Assembly (NCBI RefSeq): GCF_019279795.1
Contig: NC_056737.1
Coordinates: 43,892,946 to 43,956,945, forward strand
Length of the DNA stretch: 64,000 nucleotides
Direction: 5' to 3'
From: Protopterus annectens
Lineage: Eukaryota; Chordata; Ceratodontiformes; Protopteridae
In this document: one piece after another, positions 21,398-31,801 of the stretch
Position numbering within the stretch: the first letter of the stretch is position 1
Layout of the letters: the number at the start of each line of letters is the position of its first letter
Program-made: the position numbers and the translations under genes
Notes under the pieces: generated by a model
The model's database searches: none
What the model was told of the DNA's origin: nothing
What the model saw: the letters and a program-made list of their open reading frames with translations, nothing else

Positions 21398-22110
21398 TCA
21401 GAACAGCCCTGACAAAATTTGCCCTGGCCCTGGAAATGACATCCAGTTTAGAATGTTTAGTGAAAGTATGAACAGAGGACCAAGTAGCAGCCTCAAAGAT
21501 AGAATTAGTGTCCAAAGTCTTGAAAAGGTACCAGAGGTAGCAACTGTCCTAGTACAGTGTGCCTTTACAGATGAAGAAAGACATTTGCCATGAGAACAGT
21601 AACAAAAAGATATCTTCTTAGAAATCCAGGAAGAGATAGGTTGCTTGGAAACGGCCAAACTCAAAGTCCTGGGATGAAAAGAAACAAAAAAGTGCTCAGA
21701 CTTGTGAACTGACTTTGTTTTATCTAAATACCTGAGCTGTCTATGCAGATCCAAGGTGTGAAGAACCTTCTCACTAGCAGACTGCAGAGAAGGAAAAAAG
21801 GAAGGATGGTGAGTAGACTAATTAAGAGACAAATCATTGACCACCTTGGGCATAAAAGAAGAATTAGTTCGAAGACACACCATGTGTCTGTGAAAAACTT
21901 AAAAAGGACTAACATCCATAAGAACCTGAAATTCAGACCCTCTCTTGGCTGAAGTAGGAACCAAAAGAACAACACTCTTCCAAGTACAATGATGCAAGGA
22001 AGCTGAACTGAAGAAGCAGGCTCAAAAGGAGCCTGAGTCAATTTAGGTCCCAAGAAGATGGAACAGGACTTCTGAGAGGCCTGATATGAAGGGCGCCTTT
22101 AAGAAAGTAC
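21398..22110 (-). pseudogene. DIRS-A tyrosine recombinase relic
   Basis: The frame at 21398-21754 contains MDLHRQLRYLDKTK and the HxxR motif HCTRTVATS, aligning with the DIRS-B recombinase (LDVHRQLCFYL, HSTRAVSTS). The catalytic tyrosine region, found in another frame near 21440, reads HTFTKHSKLD, so Tyr is replaced by Ser. A further N-terminal part lies in 21724-22053. Frameshifts and loss of the nucleophile make it inactive. Confidence 0.7.
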
Positions 22111-22371
22111 TTGACCTCAAATCAAGAGGCCAAATGAGGATTCAAGGGCAGACACACAGAAAGTATTGATAGGTGAGCTTTAACTAAAGAACATGTCAAC
22201 CCAGCATGGAGCGGGTCACACAAATAAGAGAGAACCACAGGAACCACCACAGAGAGGGGATCCTGATGGCAACAGAGGCAGAAAATGTTATCCATTTGGA
22301 TATATACGATTTTCTGATAGTGGGTTTCCTGGCCTCCTACAGGTGCCTAAAAGGAATCAAAACCCGGTGAC

Positions 22372-24190
22372 CTACAATGTCATTTGAATAAGTGACAGGT
22401 GAGGATGGATAAGAGATCCCTTATCTTGTGTGAGAAGATCCACCTGGTGAGGTAACTTGTAGTGACTGCCCCTGGCAACGTGATAAAGAAGGTGGAACCA
22501 ATGCTCTCTGGGCCAAAAGGGAGTGACCAGCAAGATTCTGAGACAGTCCTGACTGATCTTGTGTAGAACTTGTTGCAACAACAGAAGGCTGAGAAAGGCA
22601 TACAGAAACATCCCCTTCCAAGGAAAAGACAATGCATCCAATTTCCAAGCCAAAGGACATGTCACTCTTGAACAGAAAAAAGGACACTGTCTTTTCAGAG
22701 GAGTGGAAAAAAGATCCATCCGATGAATATCCCACCGATGGACTATGTCCAGAAATGCATCTCTGTGAAGCATCCATCTGTGAGACTGTGTTCTGGACCT
22801 GCTCAATAAGTCTGACACTAGATTATGATCTGAAGGAATATAAACCACCTAATGAGTCACGTGATACTCCACAGGTAGATCCCAGACCTGAACAGCTAAT
22901 CTACAAAGGAGATAGGGCCTCTAACCCCCCCCCCCCCACATACACACACACACGCACATTTGTTGATGTACCACATCACAGCAAAACTGTGTGTGAGGAC
23001 TTTGAGGTGGCCTGGATGGAAAAATGAATGAAAAACTTGCACAGCCAAAAGAAGAGCTCTCATATCTTTTACGTTGATATGGTCTGAACTCTGATAAGGA
23101 GGCCAGAGACCCTGAACTCCTAGAGGACCACAAGAACCTCCCCAACCCAAGTCTAAGGCATCAGTGAACTGTTCCTGAGAAGGAACTGCAGCCTAGAAGG
23201 GAAGCCCTGGATTGAGAGTTGATGAATCCACCACTGGGGCTCGAGTTTGAGACACAAATGTAAAGGAATAGGAAACTCCAGGGGGTCTCAATGCTGAAGT
23301 CACACTTATTTGAGGTACCAGTGAAACTTCCTCATGTGCAGCCTGGTGAGAGGGAGTATGGGAATAGTGAAGGCCATAAATCCCAGAACCCTGAGAAATT
23401 TCCTGGCTATAAGACAGGACAGAGGAAGGAAAGACTGGAAAAAGGTAGTCAAAGATGAAACCTTGGGAGCACGAAGAGAGGCTAGTGTTGGAACAGTCTG
23501 AAGCCTGCACCCAAAAAAACATGATCCTGGTAGGGCATCAGGCCTGATTTCTTGAGTTTTATGGTGAAACCCAGGCTGTGTAAAAGACAAGTGGTAAAGT
23601 GGAGATCTTGCAACAGACTGCTGGGAGAAGAGTCAGCAGGTCATACAGTTAGGGAAAAATCTGCACCCCCCAAAGCCTGCAAAAAGCAATGACAGGGGTG
23701 AGGCATTTGGTGAATACCCTTGGAGCAGTAGAAAGGACAAAAGGTAAAGCAGAAAAGTGAAAATGTGAGGAGGAGAAACAGAGAAATGCAAAAGTTTCCT
23801 GAACAGAGGGTGAATGGGGATATGAAGATATGCATCCTTGAGGTCTATAGTAACCAGGCCTGGGGGATAAGAAGAGGAAACAAGGTCCGAAGAGACATCT
23901 GCAAAGAAGGACCTTAACAAAGGTGCTGAGTAGAGAAAGATCCAGAGTTGGTCTCCACGTACCCTCCTTCTGAGAGACCAAAAACATTCTAGAGTAAAAC
24001 CCCTTTCCCAGCTGGGTGGGTGGAATAAGCTGGATGGTGTTCTTATCCAGAAGGGATTGCAGAACCTCTGGGAAATAAGGAAGCTGTTCTAGAAGAGGTT
24101 GAGAAATGCCTGAAAAGGGAAGAAGGAACTTCCAAACCATGAAATACCCCTGATGAATGAAAGACAGCACCCAAGAGTCTGAGGTGATCT
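22372..24190 (-). pseudogene. DIRS-A reverse transcriptase and RNase H relic
   Basis: RT fragments: GKGFYSRMFLVSQKEGTWRP (within 23649-24170), TIDLKDAYLHIPIHP (motif A region, near 23840) and a LPFVLSTAPRVFTKC stretch near 23710. RNase H fragments: INVKDMRALLLAVQVF (near 23060), FAVMWYINK (near 22970), then VYIPSDHNLVSDLLSRS (22800-22848). A C-run plus (CA)n expansion at about 22926-22953 disrupts the RNase H domain. Frames change repeatedly, so the gene is dead. Confidence 0.75.
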
Positions 24191-24516
24191 GAAGACAATT
24201 TTGATGACAGGATCATAGGTGGTTACTAGGCTAACGGCCCCAGGGCCCTTACAAGCCTAGTCACGTTCAACCCATGTTCCCAAGGGTGTCTGGTTCAAGC
24301 AGACACTAAAATCAGCACCTACTGCCCCTGTCCAAGAGGGACACAGGTGGAACCCCCATGGTGAATTTCTGGCTACCCATCCAATCATCCAAATTATGCT
24401 TAAATAAGGCCATCTAAGGACTTTATTTAACTTGAATAGAAAGCTTGTTCCAAAGCTGGGGCAACCTCTTTGAGACAAATCTGTCTCTCCAGCAACTTCC
24501 TTTGATATATACCAGG

Positions 24517-27110
24517 TTAAGGTCCTCTGAGTGAGTGACCTGCATGCCCATTTGACTTGTGAATGTGCAACATTTCCATTAAAGCTGGGTCAGAAACTGC
24601 TCTATATGCAAGGCACAGGTTGCCTCTGAGCAGTCTGTAAAACACATAGTAAAGTGACAATGATTTCAGTCTGTCTGCAGAAGACAGATCTTGAAAACCC
24701 TGAATTTTCTTTGTAAGGGACCTTTGTGGTCTCTCCAGTTGCTGCTGGTGTTTGGAAAGGTACATACCAAAGGGAAGGTTGTACACTATTACTGGTCTGA
24801 TGAGTGAAGAGTACAGCAGGCTTATAACCTCTTTTTTTTCTGGATGCAATGCCCTTACTTATGAGATGAGAAATATAAAATGCCTTTCTTACCACTGTGG
24901 AGACATGGGTGATCGAAGTTACGGTTGCTGTCAACCTGTGTGCCCAGATCTCTCACCACTAACTGTGCGATTAGGTTATTGCTATTGATGTGATAGTTTG
25001 CAGGAACATCACCCTTGCTGAAGGGGATGATAATGCATTTTTTGCATTAGGTTTAAGCCCATTACTTTGACACCAGTCATTGGTCTGCGTAAGACCTTGT
25101 TCCAGGATGTTGATATCGCTAGGGGTTTCAATGACTGCTCCCAGTTTGCAGTCATCAGCAAACTTTGTCAGGCACAGTCCTTTAATTTTAGTGTGTACTT
25201 CAGAGAAGCGGATTCCAAACAGTAGGGGTCCCAGAACCAATCCCTATGGAACACCACTGGTTATGGGTCTGCTTGAGGAAGTGGAGTCCCCTATTTTGAC
25301 TCTATGAGTTCTATCAGTGAGCCAGTTTGCACCCCACCTGACAATATATAGGTTGATACCTAGCTGGGTGAGTTTATCACTGATGCTTGAGTGGGGGATT
25401 GTGTCAAAGGCCTTGGCTAAGTCTAGGTAGACAGTACGTACAGACTTCCCCTCATCTAAGGCTTTGGTGACTGTCTTGAAGCCCACCAAGTTTAACAGGC
25501 ATGATCTCCCCTTGATAAAGCCAAACTGGGTGAAGTCGAGTGTTTGGAGATTTTCTATATCTTTGTTAATAAGGTCCATGATGATTCATTCCATGGCCTC
25601 GCAAATAAGGCTGGTCAGGCTAATGGGTCTATAGTTCCCAGGTCCTTGGATGCACCCCCTTTGTGCAAAGGGATGATGGTAGTTTTCCATTCCACTGGGA
25701 TGAAGCAAGTGCTTAGGCTGTGATTGAAAAGCGCACCCAATGGTGATGCTAATTCTTGTTTTAAGCCATGTAGAGCACAGCCTGGGATGTTGTCTTGTCC
25801 CATACAGGCTGTGTTTCTGGTCTTGGAGAGGGTGTAGAAGACCTGCTCCTCAGCGATATTAGGTGAGGGACAGGTGTTAGAGATGCTTTGGAGTATATGT
25901 GGTGGGGACAGGGAGTGAAGTTTTCAATTAACCTGTCAGCCAGGTTTGCTATATCCACAGGTTCTGTATCGGTAGTATCATTAACTAAGAGTTCAGCACA
26001 AATTTGGGTCTTATGGATGCAGCTGAAGAATATTTTGTGGTTATCATTAGTTAGGGAAGCTAATATAAACTCATAATTATCTTTGGAAAACTTCACTAGG
26101 AGTCTTATTTGCTTGTTTAATTTGAGGAGGGAGTGTTTCCAGTTTTGAGACCATTTCTACCTACTCTTAGACAGCAATTTCTTTCTCCTATTGTACAGCC
26201 TATTAGTGGCAGTTGTCCATCAGGCAGGTTTGTTTGTCCTTGAAGATCTTGCTTTGGTTCCATCAGGTAGAGCAGAATTAATACAATTGTACAAGTGCTC
26301 TTACAAAGCATTGGTGTATAACTCAGCATAGGTATCTGATCCATCAGTGGGGGGAGGGGCTATAAAGCAATTTATGCCATCATGTAAGAGGTTGTAATTG
26401 GCCTTGGAGAAGTTATTTAGTCTAGTTGCTGCTAAAGGTGGAGGGGGGAGTCTTGTGTTGTAGTTACTTCTAGCGAGACAGATTTGTGGTCAGATCTCAC
26501 CAAGGATGGCCACACACTGGGGTGTTGCAGCGGTCCTCCATGTTGGTGAGCACCAGATCCATAATGTTTGAGCCTCTTGTGGATGTGTCAACCAGCTGGT
26601 ACAGGGCAATGGAGTTAACGAAGTCCAGGAACCTTTGGGCAAGTGAGTTAGAACACGTATAATCTACCCAGTCAATGGACGGGTAATTAAAGTCACCCAC
26701 AATCAGTGTGTTTGGTTGTATCTTAATTGACTCAAGTAGATCCATGTAGGCTGAGTGGATGTCCTAATTCATGGAGGGAGTCCTATAACTGGCATTGACC
26801 TGAAGAGGGGTCTTAACTACAGTCAACTGTACCCAAAGTAATTCAAGGGACTCGTGCTGTTTAACCAATCTAGAGGTGTATTTATCTTAATGAATATTGA
26901 TACACCACCTCCAGTTTGTAGTCTGAAAGTGTGGAAGGAAATGTAACCTGGTATAGCCGGGGTGATCTCCGCATCCTTAAACCAGGTCTCAGTGACTGCA
27001 CAAATGTCAGCATTTCCAAGGTGTGGACTGATTCCAGTGAGTGCAGTTCCTGGTTTAGAATCCTAGCATTTAGCAGCATAACCTTGAAGTTGTTTTTAGA
27101 GGGCATTTTT
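24517..27110 (-). pseudogene. CR1-M ORF2 (endonuclease-reverse transcriptase) relic
   Basis: Endonuclease: VMLLNARILNQELHSLES near 27080 and IVGDFNYPSIDWVDY near 26690. RT: TVYLDLAKAFDTIPHSS (motif A, near 25430), TSGVP followed by a TAG in place of the conserved glutamine near 25242, then GPLLFG, and KFADDCKLGAV with an intact FADD box near 25165. The C-terminal region is at 24517-24849 (SLIRPVIVYNLPFGMYL). Several frameshifts separate these blocks. Confidence 0.85.
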
Positions 27111-27149
27111 ACGTCGGGAATTTTGTTCTTGTGACACTATGGGGATGGA

Positions 27150-28010
27150 AAGTTCCTTAACCAGTAACTGAAATCCCAGGGGTGACAGATGAATACTATC
27201 TCTGACAAAGCATCAAGATCTGTCAAACATGTCATCCCAGGCTGACAGATACTGGATTCCCTTTGAATGACACCGGAAACTAAGCCAATTGTTGAAGTCA
27301 ATCATTATTTGTTTATATTGAAGTATCATCCTAGGCAAAGGTAAAATGCTGCTTATGGCTAGGAACATACCTGCCTGAGACACACAGAGAGCTCAGTCAC
27401 ATCTCTCTTCATATAGTCCAGTGTGGTATGTCTCAAGTCATTCACACCAACATGGACTATGACGGAGTCATAACAATGCTTGTTGTTCAGAGACTTGAGT
27501 GAGTGTGTGAAGTGGCGGACCCTGGCACCTGACAGACAGCTGACCGTGACCTTTTCCTTATACAGCCTGGTGAGGGGGACATCTGTGTCTCTCACAATTG
27601 AATCACCTATGATGAAGATGTTTGTTTTTCTGTTATGCCTTAGGGGCTTGACTGGTAAGACACTGTTATATGATATATTATGTGTACTATGTTCTGCAGA
27701 GGATGTATTATGTGAAGTGTGTTTGTGTTTGGGAGATCTCTGATGTTTAGGTAATAATCCAGTAAGGACCTCTACATATGTAGGCTTATGTGTTGTTGGT
27801 TAGTTAGGTGCAGGAGGTGAGGTGTGCATGCTGACAATCTGCTTAGTACCAGATGAACTGACTGGTGAGCAAGAGAGCCTGGATTCTAGGTTCTTGATAT
27901 AGATACATCTCTTACATAATAAATTTGTGTGGACTAGAAGTGGGTTGTCAGTGTACATGAGGCAATTGTTACACTGCCTCAGGATACCCATGCCGATCAG
28001 AATGGCTGGA
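27150..28010 (-). pseudogene. CR1-M ORF1 relic with SGNH-esterase-like domain
   Basis: The N-terminal zinc-ribbon-like motif CNNCLMYTDNPLL ... CKRC lies near 27905-27990. The esterase-like domain has the serine motif GDSIVR near 27600, VIVHVGVNDLRH near 27440, and the C-terminal SIHLSPLG block near 27175-27200. CR1/L2 group LINEs are known to encode ORF1 proteins with such an SGNH hydrolase fold, thought to help ribonucleoprotein or membrane interactions. The reading frame is interrupted. Confidence 0.75.
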
Positions 28011-28146
28011 AAAACTGTGGGAAATTGTCCATCCATAATGCTAGCTAAGTTGATGTGGTCAGATAACAGGGAGAGGAGAGGAAGGACCAGGTAAATTACA
28101 GGACAGGAGAAGTGGACAAAAAAATAAGAAGGGCTAGTGGGTAGGA

Positions 28147-28349
28147 AATGTCCAGGCAGCCGCGGTGGTGCAGCAGTTAGCGTTGCCACCTCACAGCAAG
28201 AGGTTCTCCGGTTCGATTCTCGGCTGGGGTGCCTTCTGTGCAGAGTCTGCATGTCCTCCCTGTGGTCGCGTGGGTTTCCTCCGGGTGCTCCAGTTTCCTC
28301 CCACATCCCAAAGACATGCTGTAGGTGGATTGGACACTCTAAATTGGCC

Positions 28350-28430
<81 letters not shown>

Positions 28431-28551
28431 TTCTGTGGAAGGTTGGGCGCCGGGTTGGCAACTAGGCACCGTAAAACTCCACTGCCAATCATGAGTGGAC
28501 AGGTGATCCGGTGTGGCAACCCCTAACCAGGAAAAGCCGAAAGAAGAAGCA
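28147..28551 (+). mobile_element. tRNA-headed SINE with RTE tail and target-site duplication
   Basis: The head has an A-box-like GGTGGTGCAGCAGTTAGCG and a B box GGTTCGATTC, followed by the fish-type body (GTGGGTTTCCTCCGGGTGC). A (TG)n tract interrupts the body. The tail (GTGATCCGGTGTGGCAACCC, CCGAAAGAAGAAG) matches the 3' end of the RTE LINE at 47690-47734. The 11-bp sequence AGTGGGTAGGA flanks it at 28136-28146 and 28552-28562, a target-site duplication. The insertion sits in the CR1-M 5' UTR. Confidence 0.88.
28354..28428. repeat. (TG)n microsatellite inside a SINE
   Basis: About 37 TG units replace part of the SINE body between CTAAATTGGCCCTAGG and the tail. Frames that read through this tract are artefacts. 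Confidence 0.95.
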
Positions 28552-28569
28552 AGTGGGTAGGATCTGTGT

Positions 28570-30250
28570 TGGTGCTTCAGGAGCTTCACTGAATGTATCA
28601 CCTGTTAGTGAGAGAAAATCGCGAGAACTCACTGATGGAGCACCAGTGGAGTACTAAGAGAAAATTTGCAGGCAAAATTGCTTGTGTCTATAACTGCCAA
28701 TGGTGCCCACCACTGCGCTATGAGCAAACAAGCACAAACGTGGTGCTTATGTAGCAAACAAGAGCAAATTGATTTAAACAAATTAACCAATAAAGAAGCT
28801 CAAAACTGATCCCTGTTATAGCAACCATCAATCAGATGAGTTCTAACTGCACACTCCTGGCACTAGGGTGCAGGGGAACCCTCTCCAGCAAAAGATGGCC
28901 TGGTTTAGTGCTCAAGTTATACAAAAAGAACTAGGTTCAGCAGGTCTATGCTACAGGAAACAAAGTGCAACAATTTCAGAAAAACAAAATAAGCAGTTCA
29001 AATAAGGAGTGATATGGTAAAAATGCAGGTCAAAAGTGCAATGTACGGTGAAAAATTCTACTTAGGTTTTGCAGAGATCAGCAGATGCCTTGGATTGATC
29101 AGATAAATATAGCAAAGCAGTAGCTGGTTGGCAATCTCTGTGGAGCTTTGCTAAAACAAGTGCAAACCTGCCAATGGTGCCCACCACGGCACGGCAGTGT
29201 GCGGTGAGCAAACAAGTGCAAACGCAGTGCTTATTTAGCAAACAAGAGCAAACTGATTTAAACAAACTATTAAAAAAGCTCAAAACTAAGCCCTCTTCCA
29301 GCAACCTTCAATCAGATTAGTTCTAACTGTACTCTCCTGCCAGTAGGGTGCAGGGGAATCTGATCCAACAAAATATGTCCTGGTGTAGTGCTCAGGTTAT
29401 ACAAACAAAATTAGATTCAGCAGGTCAGAATTTAGTCTATGCTGCAGCAAACAAAGTACAACAATTTCAGAAAAAAAAAACACTTCAAATAAGGACACAC
29501 ACAATAAGCCTTTAACCAGCAACTCCCAGCTCAGAGGGGCAGAGGCTACCCTCTCCTCCCACAAGAGTGCAGACCACAAACCTTCTTAATGTAAAATAAC
29601 TGGCCTGAAGCCCAAGCGCTTCAACCAGAACTAAGAAAGTTTTAGAACAGGCAAACTAACCCTTCAACCAGCAATTCCCAGCTTGGAAGGATGTAAGCTA
29701 CATGTGCTGCCACAAGACTGTAGACTATAAACCTTAATGTAAAACAACTGGTGTGAAGCCCAACTGCTTAAACCAAAACTAAGAGGCTTAGAATAACAGT
29801 TACAATTTAATAAGGTTACTAACAAGCAGTAATAAAAGCAGCATAATAAATGCAATTGAGCACTTTTAAGAACAAGTAGCAAAAGCAAAATAAAGTAAAT
29901 GCAGCTGAGTTAAGTGCAAATTTTTCTTTATTTCTTTATTTTTTTTAATTGTGAAGAAAGGAAATGGAAGATAAGTCAAGGTTAAGAAAGTAAGGGGGTG
30001 GGCCTTCTGAAATGTACTCTCTGTACTCATCAGAATGAGCTGATGAGATGGGACTGGGAGGCATGCCCAAAATCAGATTTATAGTAGGGACAGGCAACTC
30101 AAAAGCCACCAACTTTAAGAACACAACTGCAGCTGGGCGGGTGGCTGGGAAAAATAAAATGCAGACAAAGAGCAACAATTTTCAAGCAGAGTACAGCAAG
30201 AAGGAACAAACAAGCACTCCAGTTAAACAGAGATATTTCTAGCTAAATGA
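28570..30250 (-). repeat. CR1-M 5' UTR with internal repeats
   Basis: Two copies of a roughly 300-bp block (about 28690-28990 and 29170-29480) share CCAATGGTGCCCACCAC, AGCAAACAAGAGCAAA and GTTCTAACTG. A second pair of blocks (about 29500-29640 and 29655-29790) shares CAGCAA(C/T)TCCCAGCT, then TTAATGTAAAA and AACTGG. The latter are the reverse complement of the repeats upstream of CR1-E (48128-48900). The arrangement suggests a promoter-bearing, repeat-structured 5' UTR of one CR1 family. Confidence 0.7.
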
Positions 30251-30400
30251 GGAATTTTATTTCTCAGCTCCTCCCACTAATTAGCTGATGTTATTCCCTG
30301 TCTGCATTCTGACACAAGCCAAGACCTCTTAAAACTCAACAGAACAAAAAACTTAAAAACAAAACAAATGTAATACATGAATATGATACAAAATAGAAGT

Positions 30401-31355
30401 AACCAAATATTAAATGAAAAACTTCCATTCAAAATAAAACGCAGACAGAGAAAGGTGGAGAGACAAGGGGAAAGTGAAGGCCAAATGTCAAATGGAGACA
30501 GGCTTGTCCTGAAAAGAAGGCTTCTGAAAGGAGGAGTCTGAGTAGATTTAGCAGGAAGAATGTACCTAGATCTTTCTCAACTTTATGAGGTGGGTGAAGG
30601 CAGACTTAGAAGGACAGTTCCTCTGGAATTTGAGGATAGGGGAGACAAAAATATATTTGAGCTCCTGTAAGGCCTTACCCCTATCCTTGAGGGACTTAAA
30701 CAGGACAGCAGCAGCAGATATCCCAAAAATATTTTTGTATTTCAGAGGGACATTCAAAAGCTAGGCTTTCATAAAATCAGGTAAAGCCTGAAGAAGTAGC
30801 CAAAAATAATGCCTCATCACAGAACAAAAAGCAACACCCCTGGAAGAGGCATCAGCTGCATCATAGCTACATTTGACTGAGGAACTGTGTTCCAGAAAAA
30901 TGGAATAGATTGAGAAATGGAACTGTCCCCACCTTGTTATAGTATTAAGTAACGGCTAATAGAAAACGTTCATGAAGCATTTCTATTTTTAGCTAGTTCC
31001 TAAAGGAAATGTTCAACTACATACCACTTAGCAATTTAACAGGTTATTTTAATGCAAGGATGTACATCTTACCTCTCAACCTCTTAGCACAAGAAATCTG
31101 GACAAAGCCAACAAATAATGGTAGGAAAAAGGCCCATAAGTAGGGACAGATTTTAAATATTACTCATATAAACTTAGAAAGTTGCTAGAATAACTAGTTT
31201 TGCATTATCATCCATTTTCTGAAGGATATGAAGTCTAAAACAAACATCTGTCTTTATTTCCTGACCTCAATCCTCGGTAATTTGTCAGAAAGCCACAAAT
31301 TTCATGAGGAACAGACCAAAAATACAAGCAAAAATCTGGACATTCTGCAGAAAAC
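30401..31355 (-). pseudogene. Probable DIRS-A gag relic
   Basis: The minus-strand frame at 30566-30757 (LKSLKDRGKALQELKYIFVS in part) and upstream out-of-frame peptides (SYDAADASSRGVAF, near 30855) align in order with the gag of DIRS-B (SYAAEGASRAASSGVAL ... GTKVKDTL). This is the expected upstream half of DIRS-A, separated from its pol by CR1-M. DIRS-B begins immediately to the right. Confidence 0.5.
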
Positions 31356-31547
31356 AAGAAGTTATGTACTCACCATAACGTTCGATATATGTAGTCCATC
31401 TCGCCTCACATTCTTACCCGTGGTTCGGAGCCGAATATCGGCTCCGACTCGGCCAAACTTTTCTAGCTCGAAGTCTTTCTATTGGCTGGGCTAAGATGGT
31501 ATCCCATGCTGCATTGCTCCATATCCCCAGATCTAGTTTGCTGCGAA
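31356..31547 (+). repeat. DIRS-B left (3') inverted terminal repeat
   Basis: From about 31395 the sequence (TGTAGTCCATCTCGCCTCAC ... CCCCAGATCTAGTTTGC) is the reverse complement of the right end at 37427-37589. The outermost roughly 38 bases (from AAGAAGTTATGTACTCACC) are unique to this end and recur only in the internal complementary region. Confidence 0.9.
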
Positions 31548-31663
31548 CACCAACACTCATACCTCATGCATAACAACACCCAAGGAAAGAAGAATAAACT
31601 AAGAGTGAAGGGAGCTCTGAAACCCAGACCTAACCTCCAGATCCTCCAGGAAGGGGGGAGGGT

Positions 31664-31775
31664 AACCAAGAATGTAAGGCGAGATGGACTACATACATCG
31701 AACGTTATGGTGAGTACATAACTTCTTGATGTTATGTAGTCCAATCTCGCCTATATTCTTACCCGTGGGACAGCA
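31664..31775. repeat. DIRS-B internal complementary region
   Basis: The first half (GAATGTAAGGCGAGATGGAC ... GAGTACATAACTTCTT) is the reverse complement of the extreme left end. The second half (GATGTTATGTAGTCCAATC ... CCCGTGG) is the reverse complement of the extreme right end. The two halves abut near 31728, so the region represents the joined element ends, as in DIRS-1, and would template circle formation. Confidence 0.92.
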
Positions 31776-31801
31776 TCCCCAGCACCTAAATCATGGGTGG
31801 C

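Larger units (their letters stand above)
20884..24215 (-). mobile_element. DIRS-A: 3' part of a degenerate DIRS-like retrotransposon
   Basis: Minus-strand tyrosine recombinase, RNase H and reverse transcriptase relics occur in DIRS order. The 3' end near 20884 (AGTTGTGTAAAATCTTACC, AGATGTCCTTCTCTTCACTG) is complementary to an internal block at 21250-21292, the DIRS internal complementary region. The pol sequence stops abruptly near 24215 at the 3' end of CR1-M. A gag-like remnant resumes on the far side (30401-31355), so CR1-M probably interrupted this element. It is a different, older family than DIRS-B. Confidence 0.75.
24216..30400 (-). mobile_element. CR1-M: long minus-strand CR1 LINE with 5' UTR
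   Basis: From its 3' end near 24216 the element carries ORF2 (RT then endonuclease), ORF1 (esterase-like then zinc-ribbon) and a repeat-containing 5' region up to about 30250-30400. It is the least 5'-truncated CR1 on this strand. The flanking sequences both look like DIRS-A, so it probably inserted into DIRS-A. A SINE (28147-28551) later inserted at its 5' UTR/ORF1 boundary. The 5' boundary is uncertain. Confidence 0.75.

Noticed and set aside
28137-28526. Long frames on both strands through the (TG)n tract (up to 239 codons)
   Set aside because: They read poly-Thr-His or Cys-Val repeats through a microsatellite inside a SINE and lack any domain outside it.
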